Source: Polymorphobacter megasporae (lineage in GTDB: Bacteria > Pseudomonadota > Alphaproteobacteria > Sphingomonadales > Sphingomonadaceae). From it: 64,000 bases of DNA. A program made the position numbers and the translations under genes. Shown here piece by piece: positions 57,080 to 64,000 of the stretch. Each line of letters begins with the position of its first letter. Position 1 is the stretch's first letter. Under the pieces are notes generated by a model that made no database searches, had not been told where the DNA came from, and saw nothing but the letters and a program-made list of their open reading frames with translations. The stretch lies in contig NZ_CP081848.1 of the NCBI RefSeq assembly GCF_018982885.2, positions 3,658,001 to 3,722,000 on the forward strand, in the 5' to 3' direction.

Positions 57080-58066
57080 TCAAATCAACCCCGCCAGCGG
57101 CGAACTCGGATCTGCATACCGCCGCCGACCCATCCGCCCCGCACCATACGCCAGCCGCCCCGCCTCGACCGCGAGCTTCATCGCGCGCGCCATCGCGACA
57201 GGGTCCTTCGCCTCGGCGATCGCGGTGTTCATCAGGACGCCGTCGCAGCCGAGCTCCATCGCGATCGCGGCGTCGGACGCGGTGCCGACCCCGGCGTCGA
57301 CGAGGACGGGGACCTTCGCGCCCTCGACGATCAGCCGGATCATCACCGGGTTCTGCAAGCCCAGCCCCGAGCCGATCGGCGCACCCAGCGGCATGATCGC
57401 GCACGCGCCGAGGTCCTCGAGCTTCTTCGCCGCGATCGGGTCATCGGCGCAGTAGACCATGACGTCGAAACCCTCCTTGACCAGGGTCGCGGTCGCGATG
57501 AGCGTCTCGGCCATGTCGGGATACAGCGTCCGCGCCTCCCCCAGCACCTCGAGCTTGACGAGGTTCCAGCCGCCCGCCTCGCGCGCCAGCCGCAGCGTCC
57601 GCACCGCCTCGTCGCCGGTGAAGCAGCCCGCGGTGTTGGGGAGATACGTCACCTTCTTCGGGTCGATGAAGTCGGTCAGCATCGGCTTGCCGCGATCGGT
57701 GACGTTGACCCGGCGGACCGCGACGGTGACGATCTCCGCCCCCGACGCGGCGACGGCGGCGGCGTTCTGGGCATAGTCCTTGTACTTGCCGGTGCCGACG
57801 ATCAGCCGCGAGGTGAAGCGGCGGCCCGCGACCGTCCAGCCATCGTCGGGTTCGCCGCCATCCGAGCCGCCGCCGACAAAGTGGACGACTTCGAGCTTGT
57901 CCCCGGCCCCGAGCGCTTGGCTCGCGAAGGTCGAGCGCGGGACGATGACGAGGTTGCGCTCGACTGCGACCTTGGCGGCATCGAGCGACAGGTCGGCGAG
58001 CAGGCCGGCGATCGTCGTGCCGGGGGCGACGTGGCGGGGGTCGCCGTTGAGGGTGATGTCGATCAT
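57080..58066 (-). CDS. thiG: Fused sulfur carrier ThiS and thiazole synthase ThiG
   Basis: 328 residues. Residues 1-66 are a ubiquitin-like ThiS ([20 protein letters not shown] ... VVHFVGGG) and residues ~75-328 a complete ThiG barrel ([68 protein letters not shown]). ThiG forms the thiazole phosphate of thiamine from deoxyxylulose phosphate, dehydroglycine and ThiS-thiocarboxylate. In the fused form the usual C-terminal Gly-Gly of ThiS is internal (GGGSDGG), so sulfur loading must differ or require cleavage. Such fusions are known in sphingomonads. The start at ATG 58066 is the ThiS start. No TPP riboswitch is seen upstream. Confidence 0.93.
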   Translation of the reverse strand: MIDITLNGDPRHVAPGTTIAGLLADLSLDAAKVAVERNLVIVPRSTFASQALGAGDKLEVVHFVGGGSDGGEPDDGWTVAGRRFTSRLIVGTGKYKDYAQNAAAVAASGAEIVTVAVRRVNVTDRGKPMLTDFIDPKKVTYLPNTAGCFTGDEAVRTLRLAREAGGWNLVKLEVLGEARTLYPDMAETLIATATLVKEGFDVMVYCADDPIAAKKLEDLGACAIMPLGAPIGSGLGLQNPVMIRLIVEGAKVPVLVDAGVGTASDAAIAMELGCDGVLMNTAIAEAKDPVAMARAMKLAVEAGRLAYGAGRMGRRRYADPSSPLAGLI

Positions 58067-58084
58067 CGGTGTCACTCGTTGATC

Positions 58085-58155
58085 GTCATCCCCGCGACGG
58101 CGGGGACCCACCCACATAGCCGGGGTGATGGGTCCCCGCCGTCGCGGGGATGACG
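58085..58155. repeat. Inverted pair of GTCATCCCCGCG-type repeats
   Basis: GTCATCCCCGCGACGGCGGG and its mirror CCCGCCGTCGCGGGGATGAC surround a short centre, just as at 46460. It fills most of the gap between the divergent thiSG and aroQ genes, and any promoters there must overlap or flank it. Confidence 0.8.
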
Positions 58156-58185
58156 GGTTGAATGGGAGGTCATATAGTCCCGGGC

Positions 58186-58629
58186 ATGACCGATGCCAGC
58201 ACCCTCGTCTATGTTCTCAACGGCCCGAACCTCAACCTGCTCGGCAGCCGCGAGCCCGAGGTGTACGGGCACGATACGCTCGACGACATCGCGATGATGC
58301 TGGAGGACCGTGCAGCGACGCTTGGTCTCACCATCGACCTGCGCCAGTCGAACCACGAGGGGCACCTGATCGACTGGCTCCATGAGGCGGGGAGCCGCGA
58401 AATTCGTGCGGTGATCCTCAACGCGGGCGCGCTGACGCACACCTCGATCGCGCTCCACGATGCGATCAAGGGCGTGCCGGTGCCGGTGATCGAGGTCCAT
58501 CTGTCGAACCCGCACGCGCGCGAGGAATTCCGCCACAAAAGTTGGATTGCCCCGGTCGCGCGCGCGACGATCGCCGGGCTTGGACCGCTCGGTTACGTGC
58601 TTGCGCTGGACGCGGCGGCGACGTTCTGA
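58186..58629 (+). CDS. aroQ: Type II 3-dehydroquinate dehydratase
   Basis: 147 residues, normal for the dodecameric type II enzyme. [21 protein letters not shown] holds the catalytic Tyr and Arg, [16 protein letters not shown] follows, and [16 protein letters not shown] and [17 protein letters not shown] carry the catalytic His. It makes 3-dehydroshikimate in the shikimate pathway. The start at ATG 58186 is chosen over an earlier ATG inside the repeat tail. It is followed by accB and accC, a common bacterial order. Confidence 0.96.
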   Translation: MTDASTLVYVLNGPNLNLLGSREPEVYGHDTLDDIAMMLEDRAATLGLTIDLRQSNHEGHLIDWLHEAGSREIRAVILNAGALTHTSIALHDAIKGVPVPVIEVHLSNPHAREEFRHKSWIAPVARATIAGLGPLGYVLALDAAATF

Positions 58630-58662
58630 CACTTAAGCCTTCGGGGTAGACCGAGGGTAACC

Positions 58663-59148
58663 ATGACCGATTCCACCGGACCGATGCAGGTCGACACCAA
58701 GCTGGTTCGCGAGCTTGCCGAATTACTCGACTCGACACGGCTGACCGAGATCGAGGTCCAGGACGGCGAACGCAAGATTCGCGTCGCCCGCACTCCCGCG
58801 CCGGTCGCGGCCGCGCCCATGTATGCCCAAGCTCCGGCAGCAACCGCCGCCGCTCCTGCCGCAGCCGCGTCCGCCGCACCCGAAGCCCCTGCGGTCGACG
58901 ATGTCCGCAAGCATCCCGGCCTCGTCCGCTCGCCGATCGTCGGCACCGCCTACCTCACCCCCGACCCCGCCAGCCCGCCGTACGTCACCGTCGGCGCGAC
59001 CGTGAAGGCGGGCCAGACGCTCCTGATCATCGAGGCGATGAAGGTGATGAACCCGATCACCGCGCCCAAGGCTGGGACCGTCGCGCGCATCCTCATCACC
59101 AACGAACAGCCGGTCGAATACGACGAGCCGCTGATCGTGATCGAGTAA
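58663..59148 (+). CDS. accB: Biotin carboxyl carrier protein of acetyl-CoA carboxylase
   Basis: 161 residues. An N-terminal helix (LVRELAELLDSTRLTEIEVQ), an Ala/Pro-rich linker (about residues 45-85) and the C-terminal biotinyl domain with LIIEAMKVMNPI, in which the Lys carries biotin. With AccC and the carboxyltransferase it makes malonyl-CoA, the substrate of the mcr enzyme encoded upstream in this window. It precedes accC by 5 bp. Confidence 0.97.
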   Translation: MTDSTGPMQVDTKLVRELAELLDSTRLTEIEVQDGERKIRVARTPAPVAAAPMYAQAPAATAAAPAAAASAAPEAPAVDDVRKHPGLVRSPIVGTAYLTPDPASPPYVTVGATVKAGQTLLIIEAMKVMNPITAPKAGTVARILITNEQPVEYDEPLIVIE

Positions 59149-59153
59149 CCGCG

Positions 59154-60503
59154 GTGTTCAAGAAGATCCTGATCGCCAACCGCGGCGAAATCGCACTCCG
59201 CGTCCACCGCGCGGCGCACGACATGGGCATCAAGACCGTCGCGGTCCATTCGACCGCCGACGCCGACGCGATGCACGTCCGCCTCGCCGACGAGGCGATC
59301 TGCATCGGACCGCCATCGGCGACCGACAGCTACCTCAACATCCCCAACATCATCTCGGCCGCCGAAGTCGCGCAGGCCGACGCGATCCACCCCGGCTACG
59401 GTTTCCTCAGCGAGAACGCGCGCTTTGCCGGGATCGTCGAGGAGCACAACATCGTCTGGATCGGGCCGTCGCCCGACCACATCCGCCAGATGGGCGACAA
59501 GGTCGAAGCGAAGCGCACCGCCGCCGCGATCGGCCTGCCGCTAGTTCCCGGCTCCGACGGCGCGGTCGCCGACGCCTCCGAGGGCATCGCGGTGGCGAAC
59601 AAGATCGGCTACCCGGTGCTGGTCAAGGCAGCGAGCGGCGGCGGTGGACGCGGCATGAAGGTCGTCCCCGATGCCGCCTCGCTCGCCAGCCTGATGGCGC
59701 AGGCCAAGGCCGAGGCGAAGGCCGCGTTCGGCGACGACACCGTCTACATCGAGAAATACCTCAGCGAGCCGCGCCATATCGAATTCCAGGTGTTCGGCGA
59801 TGGGCTGGGCGGCGCGATCCACCTCGGCGAGCGCGACTGCTCGCTCCAGCGGCGCCATCAGAAGATGCTGGAGGAGGCCCCCTCCCCCGCACTCACCGCG
59901 ACGCAGCGCGCCGAGATGGGCGAAGTCGTCCGCGCCGCCGTCGCCAAGCTCAAGTACCGCGGCGCGGGGACGATGGAGTTCCTGTACGAGGATGGGAAAT
60001 TCTACTTCATCGAGATGAACACCCGCCTCCAGGTCGAGCATCCGGTGACCGAGGCGATTACGGGCATCGACCTCGTTCGCGAGCAGATCCGAGTCGCGGC
60101 GGGCATGCCGCTGTCGGTGACGCAGGACAAGATCCGCTTTGCCGGGCATGCGATCGAGTGCCGGATCAACGCCGAGGACCCCGCGACCTTCGCGCCGTCG
60201 CCGGGCCGGGTGATCGACTATCACGCCCCCGGCGGCCCGGGCGTCCGCGTCGATAGCGCGCTGTATGCCGGCTACCGCATCCCGCCGCACTACGACAGCC
60301 TGATCGCCAAACTGATCGTCTTCGGCGACGACCGCGAGCAGTGCCGGATGCGGCTGAAGCGCGCGCTCGAGGAATATGTCATCACTGGGGTCAAGACGAC
60401 GATCCCGCTCCACCAGGCGTTGCTCGACGATCCCGACTTCATCGCCGGGGATTATTCGATCAAGTGGCTCGAACGCTGGCTGGCGCAGCGCGCGGAGGGG
60501 TAG
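59154..60503 (+). CDS. accC: Biotin carboxylase subunit of acetyl-CoA carboxylase
   Basis: 449 residues, standard length. FKKILIANRGEIALRVHRAA is the start, the ATP-grasp loop is KAASGGGGRGMKVV, and ERDCSLQRRHQKMLEEAPSP and EMNTRLQVEHPVTEAITG are diagnostic. It carboxylates biotin on AccB using bicarbonate and ATP. The GTG start lies 5 bp after accB. It is last of the aroQ-accB-accC run. Confidence 0.98.
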   Translation: MFKKILIANRGEIALRVHRAAHDMGIKTVAVHSTADADAMHVRLADEAICIGPPSATDSYLNIPNIISAAEVAQADAIHPGYGFLSENARFAGIVEEHNIVWIGPSPDHIRQMGDKVEAKRTAAAIGLPLVPGSDGAVADASEGIAVANKIGYPVLVKAASGGGGRGMKVVPDAASLASLMAQAKAEAKAAFGDDTVYIEKYLSEPRHIEFQVFGDGLGGAIHLGERDCSLQRRHQKMLEEAPSPALTATQRAEMGEVVRAAVAKLKYRGAGTMEFLYEDGKFYFIEMNTRLQVEHPVTEAITGIDLVREQIRVAAGMPLSVTQDKIRFAGHAIECRINAEDPATFAPSPGRVIDYHAPGGPGVRVDSALYAGYRIPPHYDSLIAKLIVFGDDREQCRMRLKRALEEYVITGVKTTIPLHQALLDDPDFIAGDYSIKWLERWLAQRAEG

Positions 60504-60559
60504 GGAACGCCCGCGCCCGGCTGTCGGTTACCGCTCGGCATCACCGCAGGACACAGCAC

Positions 60560-61405
60560 ATGCACGTCGGGTTTATCGGCCTTGGGCAAATGGGCTCGGG
60601 CATGGCGAAGTCGCTGATCGCGGCGGGACATGCGGTGACAGTGTGGAACCGCGACGTCGCGAAAGCCGAGGCGATCGAAGGCGCGACCATCGCTGCGTCC
60701 CCGGCCGAAGCAGCGAAGGCCGGGATCGTCGTGTCGATGCTCGCCGACGACCACGCGGTCGAGGCGGTGACCTTCGGCGCGGACGGCATCCTATCGGCGA
60801 GGCCTGACGTCCTCCACATCTCGTGCAGCACCGTCAGCGTCGCGTTGACCGACCGGCTCGACGCAGCGCACCGCGAGGCCGGGCAGCGCTTCGTCTCGGC
60901 GCAGGTCCTTGGACGGCCCGATGCGGCGGCGGCAGGCAAGCTGGTGGTCTTCGCCGCCGGGGCCGATGCCGACATTGACACCGCACGCCCGGTGTTTGAA
61001 GCGCTCGGGCCGAAGCTGCTGATCATGGGTGCCGAGCCCGGTATGGCGGCGGCGGCGAAGCTCGCGGCGAACTTCGGCATCGCCGCGCTGACCGAGCTGG
61101 TCACCGAGGCGATGGCGATCGCAGGTGCGCGCGGGGTCGAGCGCGACGCGATGCTCGACCTGTTCAACGAGACCAACTTCGGCAGCCGGATCATCGGGGC
61201 ATACGGTGCAATGATCGCCGCGCAGAAGTTCGAGCCGGTCGGCTTCGCGATGCGCCTCGGCCGCAAGGACGTCGCGTTCGGGATCGCCGCCGCCCCTGAC
61301 GCCGAACTGCCGCTTGCCCGAATGTTGATCGCGCGGATGGACAAGATCATCGCCGACGGCGGCGGGGACCGCGACTGGGCATCGCTCGGCGGACCGCTGG
61401 CATGA
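60560..61405 (+). CDS. Beta-hydroxyacid dehydrogenase (3-hydroxyisobutyrate/tartronate semialdehyde type)
   Basis: 281 residues. HVGFIGLGQMGSGMAKSLIAAG is the family start signature, VSMLADDHAVEAV follows, FVSAQVLGRPDAAAAGKL holds the substrate loop, and the catalytic Lys lies in AAAAKLAANFG. GRKDVAFGIAAA and the C-terminal helices match 3-hydroxyisobutyrate dehydrogenase relatives and glyoxylate/succinate semialdehyde reductases. The true substrate is unknown; a malonate-semialdehyde or 3-hydroxypropionate activity would fit the mcr/pcs context but is only speculation. It overlaps the cyclophilin start by 4 bases. Confidence 0.88.
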   Translation: MHVGFIGLGQMGSGMAKSLIAAGHAVTVWNRDVAKAEAIEGATIAASPAEAAKAGIVVSMLADDHAVEAVTFGADGILSARPDVLHISCSTVSVALTDRLDAAHREAGQRFVSAQVLGRPDAAAAGKLVVFAAGADADIDTARPVFEALGPKLLIMGAEPGMAAAAKLAANFGIAALTELVTEAMAIAGARGVERDAMLDLFNETNFGSRIIGAYGAMIAAQKFEPVGFAMRLGRKDVAFGIAAAPDAELPLARMLIARMDKIIADGGGDRDWASLGGPLA

Positions 61406-61986
61406 TCCGCTTTGCCCTCGCACTGGCACTGCTCGCCGCCGCTCCCGCAGGTGCCGCGTCGACGCCCGACACGACGACCGTCCGCATCACGACAAGCGAC
61501 GGTGCGATCGTCGTCGAGCTCGACCGCAAGGATGCTCCGCTGACGACGGCAAACTTCCTCCGCTACGTCGACCAGAAGCGCTTCGACGGCACGACCTTCT
61601 ACCGCGCGACGAAGGTCGCCCCCGGCATCGGGCTCGTTCAGGGCGGCGTGCGTGGCGACCCCAAGCGCGTCCTGCCGCCGGTCGCGCACGAGCCGACCAC
61701 GACCACCGGGCTGGCGCATGGCGAGGGAACGATCTCGATGGCACGGACGACTCCCGGGTCGGCACGCGGCGACTTCTTCATCACCACCGGCCCGCTGTCG
61801 TCGCTCGACGCGCACCCGCAGGACACCGGAGACAACGCTGGCTTCGCCGCGTTCGGGCATGTCACCGATGGCATGGACGTCGTCCGGCAGATCCTCGACG
61901 AGCCGGTCGGCGATACCGGCGTCGGCGTGATGCGCGGCCAGATGCTGGTCAAGCCGGTCAAGATCGTCAGCGTCCGCCGCGAGTAA
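61402..61986 (+). CDS. Cyclophilin-type peptidyl-prolyl isomerase
   Basis: 194 residues. A signal peptide (MIRFALALALLAAAPAGAAS) is followed by a compact cyclophilin domain: TTANFLRYVDQKRFDGTTFYRA, GLAHGEGTISMARTTPGSARGDFFI and FAAFGHVTDGMDVV. It is probably periplasmic. The ATGA overlap with the dehydrogenase gene suggests one transcript. The convergent alpha/beta hydrolase ends 3 bp away. Confidence 0.93.
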   Translation: MIRFALALALLAAAPAGAASTPDTTTVRITTSDGAIVVELDRKDAPLTTANFLRYVDQKRFDGTTFYRATKVAPGIGLVQGGVRGDPKRVLPPVAHEPTTTTGLAHGEGTISMARTTPGSARGDFFITTGPLSSLDAHPQDTGDNAGFAAFGHVTDGMDVVRQILDEPVGDTGVGVMRGQMLVKPVKIVSVRRE

Positions 61987-61989
61987 GGC

Positions 61990-63000
61990 TTACTTAGTCG
62001 CCTCGACGAACCCGGCGACGGCGTCAAGCAGCCCCGGCGCGAGCGGCAACGACGGGTCGCTATACGTCGCGACGTTGGCAGCGCGGTCGAGCGGCGCAGT
62101 CTTGAGCACATGGTTCATACCGGGCACGATGACGAGCTTGGCATCGGGCTTCGCCGCCGCAAGCAGACCGGCGTCGCGCTTGCTGATCTGGAGGTCGGTC
62201 GCGCCCTGAACGATCAGGACCGGCACGTTCAGCTTCGCCAGCTCCGCCGCCGGATCGAGCGGCAGCCATGAAATCAGGTACGGCTGGACGCTCGGCCGGA
62301 ACAGCACGAGCAGCTCGGGGGGCGGCGCGGCGACGAGCTTGCCAGCAGATAGGCTGTCGAGCGTCGCTTCGGCGGGGGCGATCAGCGCCGCGGGCATCGC
62401 ACCCGCATGAAACTGGCGGCGCAAGACGGCAGATGCAGGCTCGCCCGCCCCCGAAATCGACACGACACCCGCAACCGTGGCCTTCTCCGCTGCCATCGTC
62501 GCGATCAGCGCGCCCTCGCTGTGCCCGATCAGAACGACCCGGCTAATCCGGGGGTCGGCGGCAAGGGTTGCGGCCCACTTGGCAGCGTCGGCGACATAGG
62601 TCCCGAAGCGCAGTGTCGACTCGTCAAGGTTGACGACCTTGCTCTCGCCGATCCCGCGCTTGTCGTAGCGCAGCGAAGCGATGCCCCGCGCTGCCAGCCC
62701 TTCGGCGAGCAACTTGAGACTGTTATTCTGGAGCGTCTGGCTGCGGATGTGGCTGTTGCCGTCGCGATCGGTCGGTCCCGACCCGGCAATGAGAACGACG
62801 CCCGGGACTTTCGCATCGCCGTCGGGCAGCAGAATCGTGCCGTGGAGCGTCACCGCGCCATCGACGATCGTCACCTCGCGCGGCGTCGCGGCGATGGCCG
62901 ACGACGCCAGCAGTGAAGCCATGATGATCGCGATTCCCGTGATGTCAAACCGGCGTCCTCCGCGAGAGCGAAAACGGGGGTTCGGCTGGGGCTGGCTCAT
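61990..63000 (-). CDS. Secreted alpha/beta hydrolase
   Basis: 336 residues. An N-terminal basic-hydrophobic leader (RGGRRFDITGIAIIMASLLAS, cleavage near AIAA) indicates export. The hydrolase core has VVLIAGSGPTDRDGNS (oxyanion region), RYDKRGIGES, the nucleophile elbow GHSEGALIA (Ser), Asp in VQGATDLQI and His in GMNHVLK. It resembles the alpha/beta hydrolases that carry a GSGPTDRDGN motif; the substrate is unknown. The start could also be the internal ATG in MASLLASS. Confidence 0.87.
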   Translation of the reverse strand: MSQPQPNPRFRSRGGRRFDITGIAIIMASLLASSAIAATPREVTIVDGAVTLHGTILLPDGDAKVPGVVLIAGSGPTDRDGNSHIRSQTLQNNSLKLLAEGLAARGIASLRYDKRGIGESKVVNLDESTLRFGTYVADAAKWAATLAADPRISRVVLIGHSEGALIATMAAEKATVAGVVSISGAGEPASAVLRRQFHAGAMPAALIAPAEATLDSLSAGKLVAAPPPELLVLFRPSVQPYLISWLPLDPAAELAKLNVPVLIVQGATDLQISKRDAGLLAAAKPDAKLVIVPGMNHVLKTAPLDRAANVATYSDPSLPLAPGLLDAVAGFVEATK

Positions 63001-63076
63001 GCAGTGAAATTAGCGACCGGCGGCCTCGTCGAACAGTCCTAAATCGCGTTTTGCGGGCAGAGTTCTGCTGGAAACG

Positions 63077-63100
63077 CCCCCTCCCTCTATTGGGAGGGGG
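63077..63100 (-). terminator. Hairpin after the small secreted protein gene
   Basis: CCCCCTCCC and GGGAGGGGG form a perfect 9-bp stem with a 6-base loop, 13 bp downstream of the minus-strand stop at 63113. It belongs to the same GC-rich palindrome style as the other intergenic hairpins. Confidence 0.55.
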
Positions 63101-63112
63101 CCGATCGTCGGT

Positions 63113-63421
63113 TTATTCGTGGCGCGATTTGCCAGCGTTCTTATAGCTGGCGATTTCGACCTTCGTCGCCGGGCGGCCGTCCTTGACGTACTTCCCGCCC
63201 TCCTTGGTGACGCCGTCAGACGCACTCGCCGTCGTCGTGCTCGCCGCCTCGGCGGCAAGGGGGGCCGGAGCCTGCGCCGCGGATTCTGCCGGGACCGCGG
63301 TCACGCTCGGAGGCGGGGCCTGCTCGGCGGGGGCGACGGCGGTCATCGGTGCAGTCGACTGGGCGTGGGCAATCGTGCCGCCGGCAATCAAGATACCGGC
63401 AATAATAAGATTGGCTTTCAT
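63113..63421 (-). CDS. Small secreted Ala/Pro-rich protein of unknown function
   Basis: 102 residues. A signal peptide (MKANLIIAGILIAGGTIAHA) is followed by a low-complexity Ala/Pro/Thr-rich middle and a short ordered tail (GGKYVKDGRPATKVEIASYKN). The ATG at 63421 is preferred because the AGGAG site lies seven bases upstream; the ATG two codons earlier would be too close. The tail resembles small periplasmic proteins annotated only as hypothetical in sphingomonads. No function can be assigned. Confidence 0.65.
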   Translation of the reverse strand: MKANLIIAGILIAGGTIAHAQSTAPMTAVAPAEQAPPPSVTAVPAESAAQAPAPLAAEAASTTTASASDGVTKEGGKYVKDGRPATKVEIASYKNAGKSRHE

Positions 63422-63674
63422 CGTCATACTCCTCGAAAAGATGGCCGCGACATTAACAGTGTCATTATCGATACTGGTACGCGGCAGTCCGGTTTGGGGA
63501 AAATCATTCGATCTTCCCCGGCAGTACCTCATAATACATGAAACACTCTCGAGCAGATGCGACAATCTATTCCGATGACCGCGTTTCGAGTCCGGTTCAT
63601 CCTAAAATCGGGTAATTATGTTACCAGCAGCGAGGGATTCCACGATGTCCCTCGCCACGCGGCTCTACTTGTCG

Positions 63675-64000
63675 TCAGGAGTCGAACAGCGTCCGAAACC
63701 GCGACGGCTGCGAGCGCAGGTACTGCGGCGCGGCGTGGACCTTCGCCCCGAGGTGCGCCGCCGCGTGCCACGGCCAGCGCGGATCGAACAGGATCCCGCG
63801 AGCGAGCGCGACCGCGTCGGCATCGCCGGTTGCGACAATCGCCTCGGCATGCTCGGGCTCGGTGATCATCCCAACCGCAATCACCGGCATCGACACCGCC
63901 GCCTTGATCGCGCGCGCGAACGGCACCTGATAGCCTGGCCCAGCGGTGATCTTCTGGACCGACGTCAGCCCGGCGCTCGAGACATGGATATAATCGCAGC
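63675..64000 (-). CDS. NADH:flavin oxidoreductase (Old Yellow Enzyme family), C-terminal part
   Basis: Only the last 108 residues lie in the window; the gene enters from beyond position 64000. It reads CDYIHVSSAGLTSVQKI, then VPFARAIKAAVSMPVIAVGMI, ADAVALARGILFDPRWPWHAAAHLG and the tail PQYLRSQPSRF. The strand-helix pattern GMI...ADAVALARGILFDP is the FMN phosphate-binding region of the YqjM-like OYE branch, and the PPQY-like tail is typical of it. It reduces activated alkenes with NAD(P)H. 109 bp with no feature separates it from the small secreted gene's upstream side. Confidence 0.88.
   Translation of the reverse strand, partial: CDYIHVSSAGLTSVQKITAGPGYQVPFARAIKAAVSMPVIAVGMITEPEHAEAIVATGDADAVALARGILFDPRWPWHAAAHLGAKVHAAPQYLRSQPSRFRTLFDS

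Noticed and set aside
58067-58185. TPP riboswitch upstream of thiSG
   Set aside because: No CTGAGA or other conserved core is visible; the space is taken by the repeat pair.

Overview
The window is 64 kb of high-GC chromosomal DNA. It most likely comes from a member of the Sphingomonadales (Alphaproteobacteria). The clues are two proteins with PEPxxWA-type C-terminal sorting signals, a large TonB-dependent receptor, a MHYT-GGDEF protein, a ThiS-ThiG fusion, the aroQ-accB-accC order, and frequent short palindromic repeats between genes. I cannot name a genus. There is no prophage, integrase, IS element, rRNA or CRISPR array. The only RNA gene I see is tRNA-Pro(CGG) at 19535-19611.

Layout. 1-8.5 kb: a flavoprotein, an overlapping flavin monooxygenase/aldo-keto reductase pair, a Gfo/Idh/MocA dehydrogenase, a TonB-dependent receptor and an MFS transporter, possibly an uptake and oxidation set for an organic substrate. 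8.7-14.2 kb: a hybrid histidine kinase, a polyester depolymerase-like esterase behind a PhaR-like palindrome, an acyl-CoA ligase and a GNAT. 14.4-17.8 kb: a glycosyltransferase and an LpxH-type phosphoesterase separated by a RelE/ParE toxin-antitoxin pair, then a pirin. 17.8-22.8 kb: a diguanylate cyclase, tRNA-Pro, a ferredoxin-NADP reductase and lepA. 22.9-27.2 kb: a Clp_N-TIR fusion followed by clpA. 27.3-33.1 kb: a PEP-CTERM protein, an HTH protein with a repeat array upstream, and pstSCAB behind a Pho box. 33.1-40.8 kb: a GST, a dienelactone hydrolase, a thioesterase, a BI-1 protein, a possible caspase-like protein, and the ybbP/ybbA/tesA group. 41-50.2 kb: propionyl-CoA synthase (pcs) and bifunctional malonyl-CoA reductase (mcr). 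50.3-64 kb: a GDSL hydrolase with an FKBP, an MFS-SDR pair, glnB-glnA behind a sigma-54 type promoter, a HEPN-like gene, thiSG, aroQ-accB-accC, a beta-hydroxyacid dehydrogenase, a cyclophilin, an alpha/beta hydrolase, a small secreted protein and a partial Old Yellow Enzyme.

Two systems stand out. (1) The gene at 22881-24596 carries a ClpA N-terminal domain that is about 80% identical to that of the real ClpA encoded next to it. This is joined to a TIR domain with a conserved acidic active-site position and to a long AT-rich C-terminal region of unknown fold. It looks like an immune-type TIR effector with an integrated copy of a host chaperone domain. (2) pcs and mcr lie together. They encode the two large multifunctional enzymes of the first half of the 3-hydroxypropionate bicycle (malonyl-CoA to 3-hydroxypropionate to propionyl-CoA), and accB-accC, for malonyl-CoA supply, lie about 8 kb downstream. 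Two further low-GC or orphan genes may also be stress or defence proteins: a His-Cys caspase-like candidate at 36234 and an R-x5-H HEPN-like candidate at 56301.
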